Source: JAHIKV01 sp965195225
Lineage (GTDB): Bacteria > Planctomycetota > Planctomycetia > Pirellulales > Thermoguttaceae
Assembly (NCBI GenBank): GCA_965195225.1
Contig: CBDAFL010000168.1
Location: 1-64,000 of the forward strand
DNA length: 64,000 nt
Reading direction: 5' to 3'
The position numbers and the translations under genes were made by a program. The notes below the pieces were generated by a model. The model had not been told where the DNA came from. It saw only the letters and a program-made list of their open reading frames with translations, and did not search any database. Shown here piece after piece: positions 33,092 through 42,223 of this stretch (the stretch's first letter is position 1; each line of letters opens with the position of its first letter).

Positions 33092-35914
33092 ATGAGCGAT
33101 ACCGCATCCAATGCTGAAAATCATTCGCCGTTGCCCGGCGAACCGGCGAAGGTCCGCGCCGAAAGCTCTTCGTCGGCCCGCCGCTTGGCCGGCGATTCCT
33201 CGGCCGATGAACAGACGATCATCACCAGTCGCCCGCCGATCCACTGTCCCACGGCGTCCGACTCGGCCGACCGCATTCTGGAAGGGCGTGTGATGCCGGG
33301 CGACCGGATCGGATTCTTCGAGTTGGTCGAGTACGTCGGCGGGGGTGGGATGGGCCGAGTCTTCCGCGCCATCGACACCAGGCTGGGCCGGACGGTCGCC
33401 TTGAAAATCCTGCCCCCCGAGCAGGCGGCCGGTGGGGACGCCTTCCAGCGGTTCCAGAACGAGGCCCAATCGGCGGCGCGGCTCGATCACGAAAACATCG
33501 CGCGGGTCTACTACGTGGGCGAGGACCGCGACCTGTCCTACATCGTCTCCGAGTTCATCGAAGGTGCGAACGTGCGTTCGTTGGTCGAGCGGAAGGGACC
33601 GTTGCCCTTGGCCGAGGCGATAAGCTACACGCTCCAGATTGCCGAGGCGCTCGCGCACGCCGATTCCCAAAACGTCGTCCATCGGGACATCAAGCCGTCG
33701 AACGTGTTGGTCACGTCCGAGGGGCGCGTGAAGTTGATCGACATGGGACTTGCCCGAATGCGGCAATCCGATCCGGACGGCGCCGACTTGACGGCCAGCG
33801 GCGTGACACTGGGCACCTTTGATTACATTTCGCCCGAACAGGCGCGCGATCCCCGCCACGCCGACGTCCGCAGCGACATCTACTCGCTCGGTTGCACGCT
33901 GTTTTTCATGCTTGCCGGGCAACCGCCGTTTCCAGAAGGTACGGTCTTGCAGAAGTTGCTCCAGCACCAGGGCGACCAGCCACCCGACATCCGGCAATTC
34001 CGGCCCGAGTTGCCGGACGAGTTGAAGCAAGTGTTGGAAAAGATGATGGCCAAGGATCCGCGCCGCCGTTACGCCACCCCCGGCGAACTGGAGTCCGATC
34101 TGCTCATGCTGGCCGGCCTCATTGGTTTGCAACCGATGAGTCCCACGAGCAGAGTTTGGCTGATGCCGCCGCCGGCGCCGCCGGTTTCGTTTCTCGGGCG
34201 GCACCTGCCCTGGATGATGCCGGTGGCGTCGTTGTTCTGCGTGGTATTGCTGCTCAACTGGTTCTGGTCGCGCGACGATTCTTTGCCACCGCCCGCCGAG
34301 ATGGCGAGAAGCGATCGGACGGAGGCGGTAGCTACCCCAAAATCGCTCCCCTCACCGACGACCGCCCCGAAGGAGAAACAACCGACGGATGAATTGTATC
34401 CCGAACCTTTCGAGAGCGACACGCCTTCTTTCTCGCCGGGTGAATGGGACGCCTATGCCCCCGGCGCCACGACAGGTTCCACCCCATCGGCCGGGCAGCC
34501 GTCCGCCGAGGCCGGTTCCAAGTTGCCGGCGCCTCCGGCTTCGTTCGTTTTGCGGCCCGGGGAACCGGCCTCGAAGCGAGGCGCCACTTGGCCGGACGAC
34601 GAGGCGACGTTGTCTCCGCCGAGCATCGCCGACAATCCCTCCTTACCCCGCGATGGTTCGTCGGCCGAGTCGGCTATGAAGCGCTCCGGCGTCTTGATCG
34701 TGGGCGACACGGCCGCCGGAGAGAACGAGTTTGCGAGCCTCGGCGCGGCTTGCGCCTCGGCCCAAAACGGCGACGTCATCGAGCTGCGTTTCAACGGGCC
34801 GCGCGAAGAACGTCCGATGAAGCTTTCCAACCTGCAAGTGACGGTCCGGCCGGGTAAGGGATTTCAGCCGGTCGTCGTCTTCCGTCCCGACGAAATCAAC
34901 CCCGTCATGTATCCGCGGAGCATGTTGACCCTCTCCGCCGGACGCTTGACATTGATCGACGTGGCGGTGGAGTTGCACGTTCCACGCGACCTGCCGGCCG
35001 ACAACTGGTCGCTGATCGAGACGTGGGGCGGCCAGTCGCTCCGGCTGGAACGGTGCTCGCTGACGGTCCGCAACGTCTCGGACCAACTGATGACCTATCA
35101 CCCCGAGGTGGCGTTCATCCGTGCGCGGCCCGCGCCGGACGCGGGCATGTCGGTGGACGGCGTCCCGGCGGCTACCCCGCTGGCCTCGCTTGAACTGGTC
35201 GACTCCATCGCCCGGGGTGAGGCCATCTTTCTCCGCGTCGAGGAACTGCAACCGGTACACTTGTTGTGGGACAACGGGCTGCTGGTCACCACCGACACGC
35301 TGTTGACGGCCGGCGGGGGGCAGGTGGCGCCGAAACCCGACGAAACGCTTCGGCTCGAGTTGCGGCGACTGACGGCCATTGTCCGCGGCGGACTTTGCCG
35401 GCTGACCAGCACTCCGTCGAACCCGTACCAATTGACGGTGCAGTTCGTCTGCACGGACAACGTTTTCGTCTCTGCCCCCGGCGTGCCGTTGGTCGAGCAA
35501 GATGGGGCCGTCGGCGTGGAACAATCCCGCCAACGCCTGGTCTGGAACGGCGACGGCAACTACTACCAGGACGTGGACGTGTTTTGGATGGTGCGGAACA
35601 TCGATCCCGAGATTCCACCGGAGGCGATGAGCTTCGAGGCCTGGAAGACCTACTGGGGGCCGTCGCGCGAGAACCAACCAAGCCGCTCCCCTCTGGCGTG
35701 GAGGAGGTATCCCAACTCGGACCGGCCGTTGCACGCCCATACCGCCGCAGACTATACTTTGGATTATCCGACGTTTGGCGGCGGCACGTCCGTCGCGCCG
35801 GGCTGCCGGATCGGTCGTCTGCTCCCGCTTCCGTCAGAGCCGCTCATGAAGCGACCTCCCCCGACGGGGTTCTTCCGCGACAGCGGAGCGGTGCGACGCT
35901 CGGGCAATGACTGA
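33092..35914 (+). CDS. Transmembrane serine/threonine protein kinase
   Basis: A 940-aa protein. The cytoplasmic kinase domain (about residues 70-345) has the Gly loop VGGGGMGRVFRA, catalytic Lys in VALKIL, HRDIKPSNVLV, LIDMGLAR (Asp-Met-Gly in place of DFG), TFDYISPEQARD and DVRSDIYSLGC. A single membrane segment (WMMPVASLFCVVLLLNWFW, about 370-390) precedes a proline/serine/acid-rich linker and a long C-terminal region of about 400 residues rich in beta-strand-like sequence, probably extracytoplasmic, with no named domain. Such PknB-like kinases are expanded in planctomycetes. The first ATG is used; no strong ribosome site. A tRNA gene follows 48 bases later. Confidence 0.93.
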   Translation: MSDTASNAENHSPLPGEPAKVRAESSSSARRLAGDSSADEQTIITSRPPIHCPTASDSADRILEGRVMPGDRIGFFELVEYVGGGGMGRVFRAIDTRLGRTVALKILPPEQAAGGDAFQRFQNEAQSAARLDHENIARVYYVGEDRDLSYIVSEFIEGANVRSLVERKGPLPLAEAISYTLQIAEALAHADSQNVVHRDIKPSNVLVTSEGRVKLIDMGLARMRQSDPDGADLTASGVTLGTFDYISPEQARDPRHADVRSDIYSLGCTLFFMLAGQPPFPEGTVLQKLLQHQGDQPPDIRQFRPELPDELKQVLEKMMAKDPRRRYATPGELESDLLMLAGLIGLQPMSPTSRVWLMPPPAPPVSFLGRHLPWMMPVASLFCVVLLLNWFWSRDDSLPPPAEMARSDRTEAVATPKSLPSPTTAPKEKQPTDELYPEPFESDTPSFSPGEWDAYAPGATTGSTPSAGQPSAEAGSKLPAPPASFVLRPGEPASKRGATWPDDEATLSPPSIADNPSLPRDGSSAESAMKRSGVLIVGDTAAGENEFASLGAACASAQNGDVIELRFNGPREERPMKLSNLQVTVRPGKGFQPVVVFRPDEINPVMYPRSMLTLSAGRLTLIDVAVELHVPRDLPADNWSLIETWGGQSLRLERCSLTVRNVSDQLMTYHPEVAFIRARPAPDAGMSVDGVPAATPLASLELVDSIARGEAIFLRVEELQPVHLLWDNGLLVTTDTLLTAGGGQVAPKPDETLRLELRRLTAIVRGGLCRLTSTPSNPYQLTVQFVCTDNVFVSAPGVPLVEQDGAVGVEQSRQRLVWNGDGNYYQDVDVFWMVRNIDPEIPPEAMSFEAWKTYWGPSRENQPSRSPLAWRRYPNSDRPLHAHTAADYTLDYPTFGGGTSVAPGCRIGRLLPLPSEPLMKRPPPTGFFRDSGAVRRSGND

Positions 35915-35962
35915 GGGGCTGGACCGGGAGACCAGCCGAACGACAACGGAGAAAACTTCCTA

Positions 35963-36036
35963 GGGCGATTAGCTCAGTTGGTTAGAGCGCCACGTTTACA
36001 CCGTGGATGTCGACGGTTCGAGTCCGCCATCGCCCA
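35963..36036 (+). tRNA. tRNA-Val (anticodon TAC)
   Basis: A 74-base cloverleaf: acceptor GGGCGAT/ATCGCCC with discriminator A, D-arm GCTC/GAGC, anticodon stem CCACG/CGTGG with TTTACAC loop giving anticodon TAC, and T-loop TTCGAGT. The T-stem carries one A-C mismatch (GACGG/CCGCC). The 3' 22 bases are the att core of the integrative element. CCA is not encoded. Confidence 0.95.
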
Positions 36037-37282
36037 CAGATACACTTGTACACTCTCGCATACCCTCGCATTTCTCGGCAAATGCGGGGGTTTTTCTTTT
36101 CGCTTGCGGCCCCATACAACCCGTTTCTTGCGGTTGCTGCACCGGATTCTGCACCGACTTGGAAGCCCTCCGAAAATCATCATCCGTCACTTGGATGTAA
36201 TGCCGCGCCGCAATCGAAACGGTGTTCCCGATCCACTTGCAAGCTGTTGTGATCGGATACTCTCGGGCCAGGTCGCTTTCGCAAGACGCCCGCAAGTTGT
36301 GAAACAAGCGGGGCCACGGTTCCAACCCGGCCCGCCTGACGATCTTCTCGAAGGTGGTCCGCAGATTGCAGTTCACCCAACCGTTAGGCCCATGCGCCGC
36401 CGGTAGGTACAAGTTCTCGGGAATGACGTGCGTTTGACCCTCTTCGGCCATATTCCAAGCCTCTTCCAAGAACGGGCGAAGTCGGGCGAACATCGGCACC
36501 ATCCGTTGCCCTTGCCCGTGGCCTTCTGTCTTGGGCGACGTGACGGCCATTGCCCCATGCTCCCAATCGAGGGCGGCTATGCGTAGGGACAGCGTTTCGG
36601 AAGGCGTCCGCAATCCGCCATAGCGTGCCAGGGCAATGATGGTCCGCCATACCCAGTTCGGGGCCGCGTCGATAAGCCGGGCCGTTTCATCTTCCGTGAT
36701 GTACCGCTGCCGCTTTTGCGGGTCGCCCGACGTGTGGGATATGCCTGTAAACGGGTTGCGGTCGATCCACTCGCAACGCACCGCGTAGGCGAATATCTGC
36801 CGGGTAAGTTGAAGCCGTCTCGATACCGTCGCCGCCGCCAGCCCTTGTTCTACAAGCCCTTGCCGAAAACCTTCTGCTTCGCCGCCGCCGATGGTGCGTA
36901 GCGGTCGGGGATCGCCGAAGTATTCCCGGAGGTTTCGGATTGTGTGCCGCCACATTACCCGCGTTGCCGGTTTGACGTGCGTATTGGCCGCCAGGAAGGC
37001 GTCCAGCAGTCCGCCCACGGTTGCCGCCTTGCGTGGTTCCAACAGCCCCACGGCTGCCAGTCGGGCATGTAGGGCGTCGTCGAGGTCTGCCACCCAGCGG
37101 GCGGTTTCGCCGTCCAGCGCGCCGTGGGCCGCTTGTGCCGCCGCGAGGTGTTCCACCTTCACTTGCACCGTTTCGGCCAGCCGTTGCGATACCTTGCCCA
37201 GCCTTATCGACCGCCGCTTGCCGTCGCCGCCGACAAACTGGATCGTCCGCCGCCCGTTCGGTTGCTTGCTGATACTCGCCAT
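35996..37282 (-). CDS. Tyrosine recombinase integrase (integrated form)
   Basis: A 428-aa integrase. The N-terminal SAM-like region (about 90-175, TRVMWRHTIRNLREYFGDP) precedes a catalytic domain with the first Arg in LARYGGLRTPSE, a Lys strand (MAVTSPKTEGHGQ), and late motifs HNLRASCESDLAREYPITTACKWIGNT (Arg) and AARHYIQVT (Tyr). The C-terminus VGDGGLEPSTSTV is encoded by the minus strand of the tRNA-Val 3' end, so the frame ends inside the tRNA gene. On the circular form the frame would instead continue at the other att site. It lies four bases from the XRE gene, in one transcript. It drives integration and excision of the 36015-44693 element. Confidence 0.95.
   Translation of the reverse strand: MASISKQPNGRRTIQFVGGDGKRRSIRLGKVSQRLAETVQVKVEHLAAAQAAHGALDGETARWVADLDDALHARLAAVGLLEPRKAATVGGLLDAFLAANTHVKPATRVMWRHTIRNLREYFGDPRPLRTIGGGEAEGFRQGLVEQGLAAATVSRRLQLTRQIFAYAVRCEWIDRNPFTGISHTSGDPQKRQRYITEDETARLIDAAPNWVWRTIIALARYGGLRTPSETLSLRIAALDWEHGAMAVTSPKTEGHGQGQRMVPMFARLRPFLEEAWNMAEEGQTHVIPENLYLPAAHGPNGWVNCNLRTTFEKIVRRAGLEPWPRLFHNLRASCESDLAREYPITTACKWIGNTVSIAARHYIQVTDDDFRRASKSVQNPVQQPQETGCMGPQAKRKTPAFAEKCEGMRECTSVSVGDGGLEPSTSTV
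36015..36037. repeat. attL core (inside tRNA-Val)
   Basis: The 23-base core begins GGTTCGAGTCCGCCATCG and ends CCCAC. It comprises the T-loop and acceptor 3' strand of the tRNA and is repeated exactly at 44671-44693. Confidence 0.95.
36064..36100 (+). terminator. Rho-independent terminator after tRNA-Val, inside the element
   Basis: CCTCGCATTT-CTCGGC-AAATGCGGGG is a 10-bp stem (one G-T pair) followed by TTTTTCTTTT. It sits within the element, overlapping the 3' end of the integrase on the opposite strand, so the element supplies a terminator to the host tRNA. Confidence 0.75.
36137..36156. promoter_or_regulatory. Candidate arm-type integrase site, left end
   Basis: CTGCACCGGATTCTGCACCG, two GCACCG hexamers 12 bases apart start to start. 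The same 20 bases with one change occur at 44609-44628 near the right end. They are coding here in the integrase (QNPVQ) but in another frame at the right end, so the DNA rather than the protein sequence is shared. Confidence 0.5.
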
Positions 37283-37285
37283 GCT

Positions 37286-37513
37286 TCACCTGCCTTTCTT
37301 CGCTCGGGGCTTATCGACAACGATCCGCAGCCCGAGATATTCGCCTAATATGTCGAAGGCCGTGGGGGAAAGGAACCGTTCTCCGCTCACAAGGCGGGCT
37401 AAAGTCGGTTGGCTTATGCCTGTGGCCTTGGCAATCTGGTATCTGGTCTGGCCGCAGTTCAATATGATCTGCCGCACCTGATCCGTCACTCGCATTGGTC
37501 GTTTCGTTTTCAT
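37286..37513 (-). CDS. XRE-family small HTH regulator
   Basis: A 75-aa protein with a Cro/C1-type helix-turn-helix (TRYQIAKATGISQPTLARLVSGERFLSPTAFDILGEYLGL). It ends four bases before the integrase start, so it may control integrase expression. Such small repressors are common next to planctomycete integrases. Confidence 0.88.
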   Translation of the reverse strand: MKTKRPMRVTDQVRQIILNCGQTRYQIAKATGISQPTLARLVSGERFLSPTAFDILGEYLGLRIVVDKPRAKKGR

Positions 37514-37615
37514 CGGTTCTATCTTATCGGTTAATTACCAAATTGTCAAGTACCCCTTTTTTCCTTTTCATCTTCGCACCGCTTCGCACCCTTTCGCAAT
37601 CCCCTCTCCCCAGTT

Positions 37616-37846
37616 TCACCTGCCAGCAAAGCCCTCTGGTTGCCAGGTGGAAGGCCGCTTGCCGTCGAGGTCCAGAGTATCGACCATGCCGCCGGAAACG
37701 CAACCGGGCGCAATCCTGGGCGTCGGTTCTCGGGTGCCGCCGGAGTGTCGCGCAGCAGGCCGTGGGAGTTCACTTGCCAAGAACACGTTGGGCAATGCCG
37801 CCAGAATCGACGCCAAACGTTCGGCTTTAATACGCTCGGCTATCAT
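37616..37846 (-). CDS. Small hypothetical protein of the element
   Basis: A 76-aa frame (MIAERIKAERLASILAALPN ...) whose ATG overlaps the stop of the ATPase gene in an ATGA arrangement, which supports translation. The C-terminal part is low in hydrophobic residues and has no known motif. Confidence 0.45.
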   Translation of the reverse strand: MIAERIKAERLASILAALPNVFLASELPRPAARHSGGTREPTPRIAPGCVSGGMVDTLDLDGKRPSTWQPEGFAGR

Positions 37847-39570
37847 ACCACCTCCCCATCGGCTGCTGCCGCTTCCAAGAACAAGTCGTTGGGATCAGTC
37901 CAATCAGAACGGGGCGGGATTTTTGCGTCCCCATCGTCCCCGTGCGTCCCCGCCGTTGCTGTGTAAGGGCTTACGACATCGCCGTCATGCGTCCCCGTTG
38001 CGTCCCCATCGACCACGCCATCGACCCCATCGTCCCCACTACAGCTTTGTTTATCCGATGTGGGGACGTTGGGGACGTTGGGGACGCAAGATTCCCCCAC
38101 TCTTCTAATTGTGATGCTGCGCCTCTTGTTCCGGCCCCTGCCAGCCGTCCCAAACTCGACATCGACCCCCACGGCCCGCAGATTGGGGGCCAATCGCTTC
38201 AGGATTCCAGATAAGCTTCTACTCGATTGCGGCCAAGCGCGCTGACGTTTGATTTTGTCTTCTGCCACCTGGTCTAACTCGTTTAGCAGGTCCGTCGCCG
38301 TGCCCGTCCAGACGGACGTGGTGACCATGAAGTCCATGACGACCTTGCCGATAGGCGACGATTCCAGCGCCAACTCATTCCCGGCCATCCTGTTGCCGTT
38401 GTAGGCGTCCATGAACTCCCCTGCCTGCAATCCGATTCCTTTTTCGGCTGCCGTGGCCCACAACGCGAAGTCGGCCATCCGGGGCAGGGAGGACATCGTG
38501 GTCCGTGGCAGTTGCCTCAGAGCTACGGCGACCGCGTCATACAACACGCCTAACATCCTGGGCGCCGCCTCATTGAACTCGCGCCAGATTACCCCCTCGG
38601 GCCGTCGTCTATTTTCGGGAATGTTCTGCAACGTCACGATAATGGAGCGGTCGAGAAGATCACCTCGTATTGGCAACTCCTCGATCCCCGTCAGAATGGT
38701 CGGGCGTTGCGCATCGAAAATGGTTTCCTCATTGTTTTCGTACAGCGTCCGGGTTGAGAATCCGCCACCTGTGCTCAGGCGGCAGAGGGCGTCGGATAGC
38801 CAAGGCGAAATCCGTGATAGGTTGTCCCACGCGGTAATCCAGGAGTTGTTCGCCGCAATCATCAGGTCACGCGGCTCCTTGGGTTCACTTCGCATCGGTG
38901 CCGTGTTGGGATCGACCAATGCGCGAATCTTACGCGCTACCGTCGTCTTACCAGCGCCTTGTTCGGCGTTCAGATTCAATACCGGAAACGGCCCTGTCGG
39001 CCGCAATGCTGCCAGAATCCAACTTACCACTAACGGCCAGTTATACTTGCCGATGTCCAACTGCTGCTGTACTTCCTCCACCGTGCCACCGACTACTGGT
39101 TCAGGCAGCGCCTTCATCGCCTTGCATCGGCGGAACTTGACAGGCGAATCTGTTAATATGCGCCATCCCGTCTGCGAGATTTCGACCACCCGCCAAGCTG
39201 TATCACACAGGTCGATGTAAATGTTTCCTTCATGCTCGGCAAGTCGGAGATGCACGGGATATTCGCGGCCGTCAAAGAGGGCTTTTCCTTCCAGCACACC
39301 GATTGCATCCTGTATGGCCTGGGCGTTGGCTGCGGCCTTGCATTTGCGGTAGTATTCACACTGCAACCACCGACGGAACGCATTGCTCCTGATCGGCCAA
39401 TGTTCGCGGTGATTGCCGACAACCGTGCTGATGTACCCAACGCTGTCCGGGCTGTGCCATTTCTGGCATCCCGTCGTCAGGTCGATTAAGCCTGATGCTT
39501 GCGAACGGGATTTCGCCTTTTTTCCGCGAGGCGCGGTTTTCTTGGAGGGTGAGGTGGTGTCTTCACTCAT
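37843..39570 (-). CDS. D5/primase-type ATPase of the integrative element
   Basis: A 575-aa protein. A P-loop (LNAEQGAGKTTVARKIRALVD) is followed by WITAWDNLSRI (Walker B region), LSTGGGFSTRTLYENNEETI, RPTILTGIEELPIRGDLLDRSIIVTL (with an arginine-finger-like segment), as in superfamily 3-like ATPases of phages and satellites. The first 170 residues lack recognisable primase motifs. The C-terminus is a Gly/Asp/Thr-rich low-complexity tail with the VPNVPNVP repeat typical of phage primase linkers. It probably starts replication or unwinds the excised element. ATGA overlaps join it to genes on both sides. Confidence 0.85.
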   Translation of the reverse strand: MSEDTTSPSKKTAPRGKKAKSRSQASGLIDLTTGCQKWHSPDSVGYISTVVGNHREHWPIRSNAFRRWLQCEYYRKCKAAANAQAIQDAIGVLEGKALFDGREYPVHLRLAEHEGNIYIDLCDTAWRVVEISQTGWRILTDSPVKFRRCKAMKALPEPVVGGTVEEVQQQLDIGKYNWPLVVSWILAALRPTGPFPVLNLNAEQGAGKTTVARKIRALVDPNTAPMRSEPKEPRDLMIAANNSWITAWDNLSRISPWLSDALCRLSTGGGFSTRTLYENNEETIFDAQRPTILTGIEELPIRGDLLDRSIIVTLQNIPENRRRPEGVIWREFNEAAPRMLGVLYDAVAVALRQLPRTTMSSLPRMADFALWATAAEKGIGLQAGEFMDAYNGNRMAGNELALESSPIGKVVMDFMVTTSVWTGTATDLLNELDQVAEDKIKRQRAWPQSSRSLSGILKRLAPNLRAVGVDVEFGTAGRGRNKRRSITIRRVGESCVPNVPNVPTSDKQSCSGDDGVDGVVDGDATGTHDGDVVSPYTATAGTHGDDGDAKIPPRSDWTDPNDLFLEAAAADGEVV

Positions 39571-39896
39571 CGCCTCACCTCTCTTTCCCGACGCAGCCCT
39601 CGCAGAACCGACAACTGATACAGCGTGTCGAGCGCGGTTGCTGGCGTGATATATTCCAGATTTCCAATCGCCCGGAGCTTATTCGGCCAGAACAACGGCC
39701 GGTAGCATCGCGGCAGAGTGGCCGTGGTGTATTCGTCCACTAGGGTTGCCAGTTCGCTGGTGTCGCCTTCCACGGAAAGTCGGTTCACGATGCGTACATC
39801 CACGTGCGACTTGGCGTAGGCTTCTACCCAGCCGCCGGCGTGCAACACCACCAGAACCTTGACGCGGGCCGGTCGCGGGGTCGGTCGTCGCCTCAT
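39567..39896 (-). CDS. Hypothetical protein of the element
   Basis: A 109-aa protein (MRRRPTPRPARVKVLVVLHAG ... VDVRIVNRLSV ... LVDEYTTATLPRCYRPLFWP). No family is recognised. The start at 39896 overlaps the stop of the upstream HTH gene (ATGA), and its own stop overlaps the ATPase start in the same way, so translation is likely coupled. Confidence 0.72.
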   Translation of the reverse strand: MRRRPTPRPARVKVLVVLHAGGWVEAYAKSHVDVRIVNRLSVEGDTSELATLVDEYTTATLPRCYRPLFWPNKLRAIGNLEYITPATALDTLYQLSVLRGLRREREVRR

Positions 39897-40105
39897 AGCT
39901 CCACCGTCCCTTCCGCCGCGCCGACCTGTTCGTCGATCCACTTTTGGAGCGTGGCCACGGGGTAAAGCACCCTCGTCCCCAATCGAATCGAGGGGATAGG
40001 GCCTCGGGGTTGGGTCAAGGAAAACAAGGTCCGCTCACAAACGGACAGGGCCGCCGCCGCGTCACGGGCGGACAGCAGTAGCTTGGGGGCAGTGTCACTT
40101 AGCAC
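39893..40105 (-). CDS. Excisionase-like MerR-type HTH protein
   Basis: A 70-aa protein with the HTH_17/excisionase pattern (LLSARDAAAALSVCERTLFSLTQPRGPIPSIRLGTRVLYPVATLQKWIDEQ). Such proteins bend DNA at att sites or regulate the element. Confidence 0.85.
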   Translation of the reverse strand: MLSDTAPKLLLSARDAAAALSVCERTLFSLTQPRGPIPSIRLGTRVLYPVATLQKWIDEQVGAAEGTVEL

Positions 40106-40325
40106 GTTGCACCCCCTGCCGGTCGCCTACCGCGTAGTCAAGAAGGTCTTTTCCGAGAACGTAACATCGTCGGCCGATCTTTCGCACCGGCAGACCTCGC
40201 CGTCGGGCTTCGCGTAGGGCATAAGTGCCTAGCCCCAGTCGTACCCGTATTTCCGACAGCGTATACATGCCGTCGGCGGAAATCTCGCCCGCCGCCGCGT
40301 TGGGCTGTCTTTGTGAACCACTCAT
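40095..40325 (-). CDS. Second small HTH_17-type protein
   Basis: A 76-aa protein (MYTLSEIRVRLGLGTYALREARRRGLPVRKIGRRCYVLGKDLLDYA) with the same winged-helix pattern as the next gene, overlapping it by 11 bases. GGAG precedes the ATG at 40325 by eight bases, so the shorter start is preferred. One of the two is likely the excisionase. Confidence 0.8.
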   Translation of the reverse strand: MSGSQRQPNAAAGEISADGMYTLSEIRVRLGLGTYALREARRRGLPVRKIGRRCYVLGKDLLDYAVGDRQGVQRAK

Positions 40326-40516
40326 AGTTCTTGCTCCGTTGTCGATTTTACAGGCCGCAACATGCTGCCCGCACAACGGAAATTGAACTGCAAGAATGTG
40401 ACGCGACAAAAGAAGTCACGCAAAAAACAACGGCACGTCACGCGAAACCCCGAGAATACCAGGCGAAAACGCTTTAGAAAAGTTTCGCTTTAGTGCGCCG
40501 CCTATCGCGTGACTAG

Positions 40517-41347
40517 TCACGTCGCGTCACGTCGCCCACGTTTTGCCGGGGGTAGAAGCCCGGCTTTTCTGGCTCGGCGGATTGCCTGTCGGATTGCCCC
40601 AACACTCTTGTCGTATTTGTCTGATAAGTCGTCTATCGAAACGCTGTTCTTGAAGTCCTTAATCAATCGCTTGGTTTCCGGCGTCGGGTGGTATTCTTTG
40701 TGTGCCGCCCCTTTCCCGCCCTTGTCGGGCTGTTCGGCCGCGTCGCCGCTGACCGCGGCCCACTCCCGGTCAATCCAGGCTTCGAGCACATCCACCGACT
40801 GCCCAGCAAAGAGCCTTGTAAGATGCGCGATCTTTTCCAAGTGAATGAGCGTGTCTCGCAACGCTTCCGGTGAAAGTGTGCGCAAAATGTGTCTGTCTCG
40901 CACTGTTTCCGGTGAAAGCGTACTCAAGTAATCAAAAAAATGCGCAGCAATGCCGTCGTCCATCATCGCGCCCTCGAATTGCCCGAGAGCGATTCGCAGC
41001 AGCACATACGCGCTCTGGTGTGCAGTGGCACAACACATTCCGCCAACCCGAAAATCCGGTCGCGGCCCCTCGCCTACGCTCGCTCGGGCAATGGCGTCAA
41101 AATGGGCTGACGCGCACAAAAAGTCACGGGTCAATACCCTAACGCCGGGTGAAAACGTCCGCATCGCGCGATACAAGGTGTCGTGTGCTCTGTCGATTGC
41201 CGCTAGGTGCAGAGCGGCGCTCTTCTCGTCGTAATCGTCCTCATCGGACCGGTCGGCCCAAAAAGCCAAATCCCACGCCGCAGAAAGACACTGCAACGCC
41301 ATTAGGCGTATTGCGGACCAGTCGGTGTTCCGCTGAGAGTCAGCCAT
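40517..41347 (-). CDS. Hypothetical helical protein with C-terminal HTH
   Basis: A 276-aa protein. The first 200 residues are helix-rich with no known motif (SAIRLMALQCLSAAWDLAFW ... AHDTLYRAMRTFSPG). The C-terminus (KRLIKDFKNSVSIDDLSDKYDKSVGAIRQAIRRARKAG) is a helix-turn-helix. It may regulate replication or cargo. It is the first gene of the regulatory-replication block. Confidence 0.7.
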   Translation of the reverse strand: MADSQRNTDWSAIRLMALQCLSAAWDLAFWADRSDEDDYDEKSAALHLAAIDRAHDTLYRAMRTFSPGVRVLTRDFLCASAHFDAIARASVGEGPRPDFRVGGMCCATAHQSAYVLLRIALGQFEGAMMDDGIAAHFFDYLSTLSPETVRDRHILRTLSPEALRDTLIHLEKIAHLTRLFAGQSVDVLEAWIDREWAAVSGDAAEQPDKGGKGAAHKEYHPTPETKRLIKDFKNSVSIDDLSDKYDKSVGAIRQAIRRARKAGLLPPAKRGRRDAT

Positions 41348-41642
41348 ATTCTATCCTTCTGTTATGCGGGCCGGTCCCCAGCAATCGCCGCGAAGGATAG
41401 GTGAAGCGACCACTTGCCGGGGACCGCATTGAAGGCCGGGGGCGTTGCAATCGACCCCGGCCGTCCCGATTTCGTTCATTCTATCGACGTGTCGCAGTCT
41501 TCACACCAACTCGGCATCAATCCCGCTTAGTTGCTTCACTTCGTGTGTGCAATTGCCTGTAGCCGAAAGCTACCGGAGCCGCGAAGGGAGCGAGAGACGC
41601 GGCTACAAGAAGAAGGAGCCTACGCCCCGGGCTTCGCTCCAG
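41348..41642. other. Spacer within the element
   Basis: No gene is supported. It lies between the HTH gene and the first of the small membrane genes, and probably contains the promoter of the replication block. Confidence 0.4.
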
Positions 41643-41870
41643 CTATTCGTCGTCGCTCCCGCTATCGTTACCATTGCTTTGCTTTCCGTAGTAATAGCTA
41701 CCGATAAGTAATGGAATGGACAGCACAGCCATCGTTATCAAGACGTAAACGGCCGTCTCTCCCACGATTGACGTGACCTTACTCCAGCCGAGAATCGGGA
41801 TTGCGGCGACTATCACAAGGAGTGTTACTGCGTAGACAATGGCGAGCTTCGTAAGTTCTCCCTTTTCCAT
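41643..41870 (-). CDS. Small membrane protein with two predicted membrane segments
   Basis: A 75-aa protein with LAIVYAVTLLVIVAAIPILG and TAVYVLITMAVLSIPLLIGSYYYG as membrane segments and an acidic tail (GNDSGSDDE). Start at 41870 has GAAGGGT upstream. No family is recognised. Confidence 0.65.
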   Translation of the reverse strand: MEKGELTKLAIVYAVTLLVIVAAIPILGWSKVTSIVGETAVYVLITMAVLSIPLLIGSYYYGKQSNGNDSGSDDE

Positions 41871-42223
41871 AGCAGCACCCTTCGTAATAGTTGGCCTGGG
41901 ATTTCCCATTTGGGGTGAGCCTGGAACATTTCCAAGCATCGAATGTTGTCGATTCAAGCAGCGCCTCCGCCTTTCGGAGCTTAATGTGCTCCGCCAGCAG
42001 CAGCCAGGCACGCCGAAGCCGCTTGCCTATACCCGTGTTTCTTGTTTTCATCCTGTCGGCACCCTCCAATGTTCGCGTGTTCGCATTACGGGTCGTAGCC
42101 CAGTTTCTTTGCTTTCGCAAAATCCCTCTCCGCCGCCGCGCTTGCAAGTCGCCGTGGCCGTCCCGATGCACCCAGTGTACCGCAGGAAGGCCCGATCAAG
42201 CAAGAATGGGAACGGAATGTGTA

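Noticed and set aside
37616..37700. A tRNA-like relic suggested by the GGMVDTLD translation
   Set aside because: The DNA does not fold as a tRNA and lacks a T-loop, so the resemblance to tRNA-overlapping peptide translations is superficial.
41779..42051. A possible 90-codon minus-strand gene beginning MKTRNTGIGKRL
   Set aside because: It has a GGAGGG upstream, but it overlaps the better-supported small membrane gene, has no recognisable domain and shows mixed composition. It is left as uncertain.
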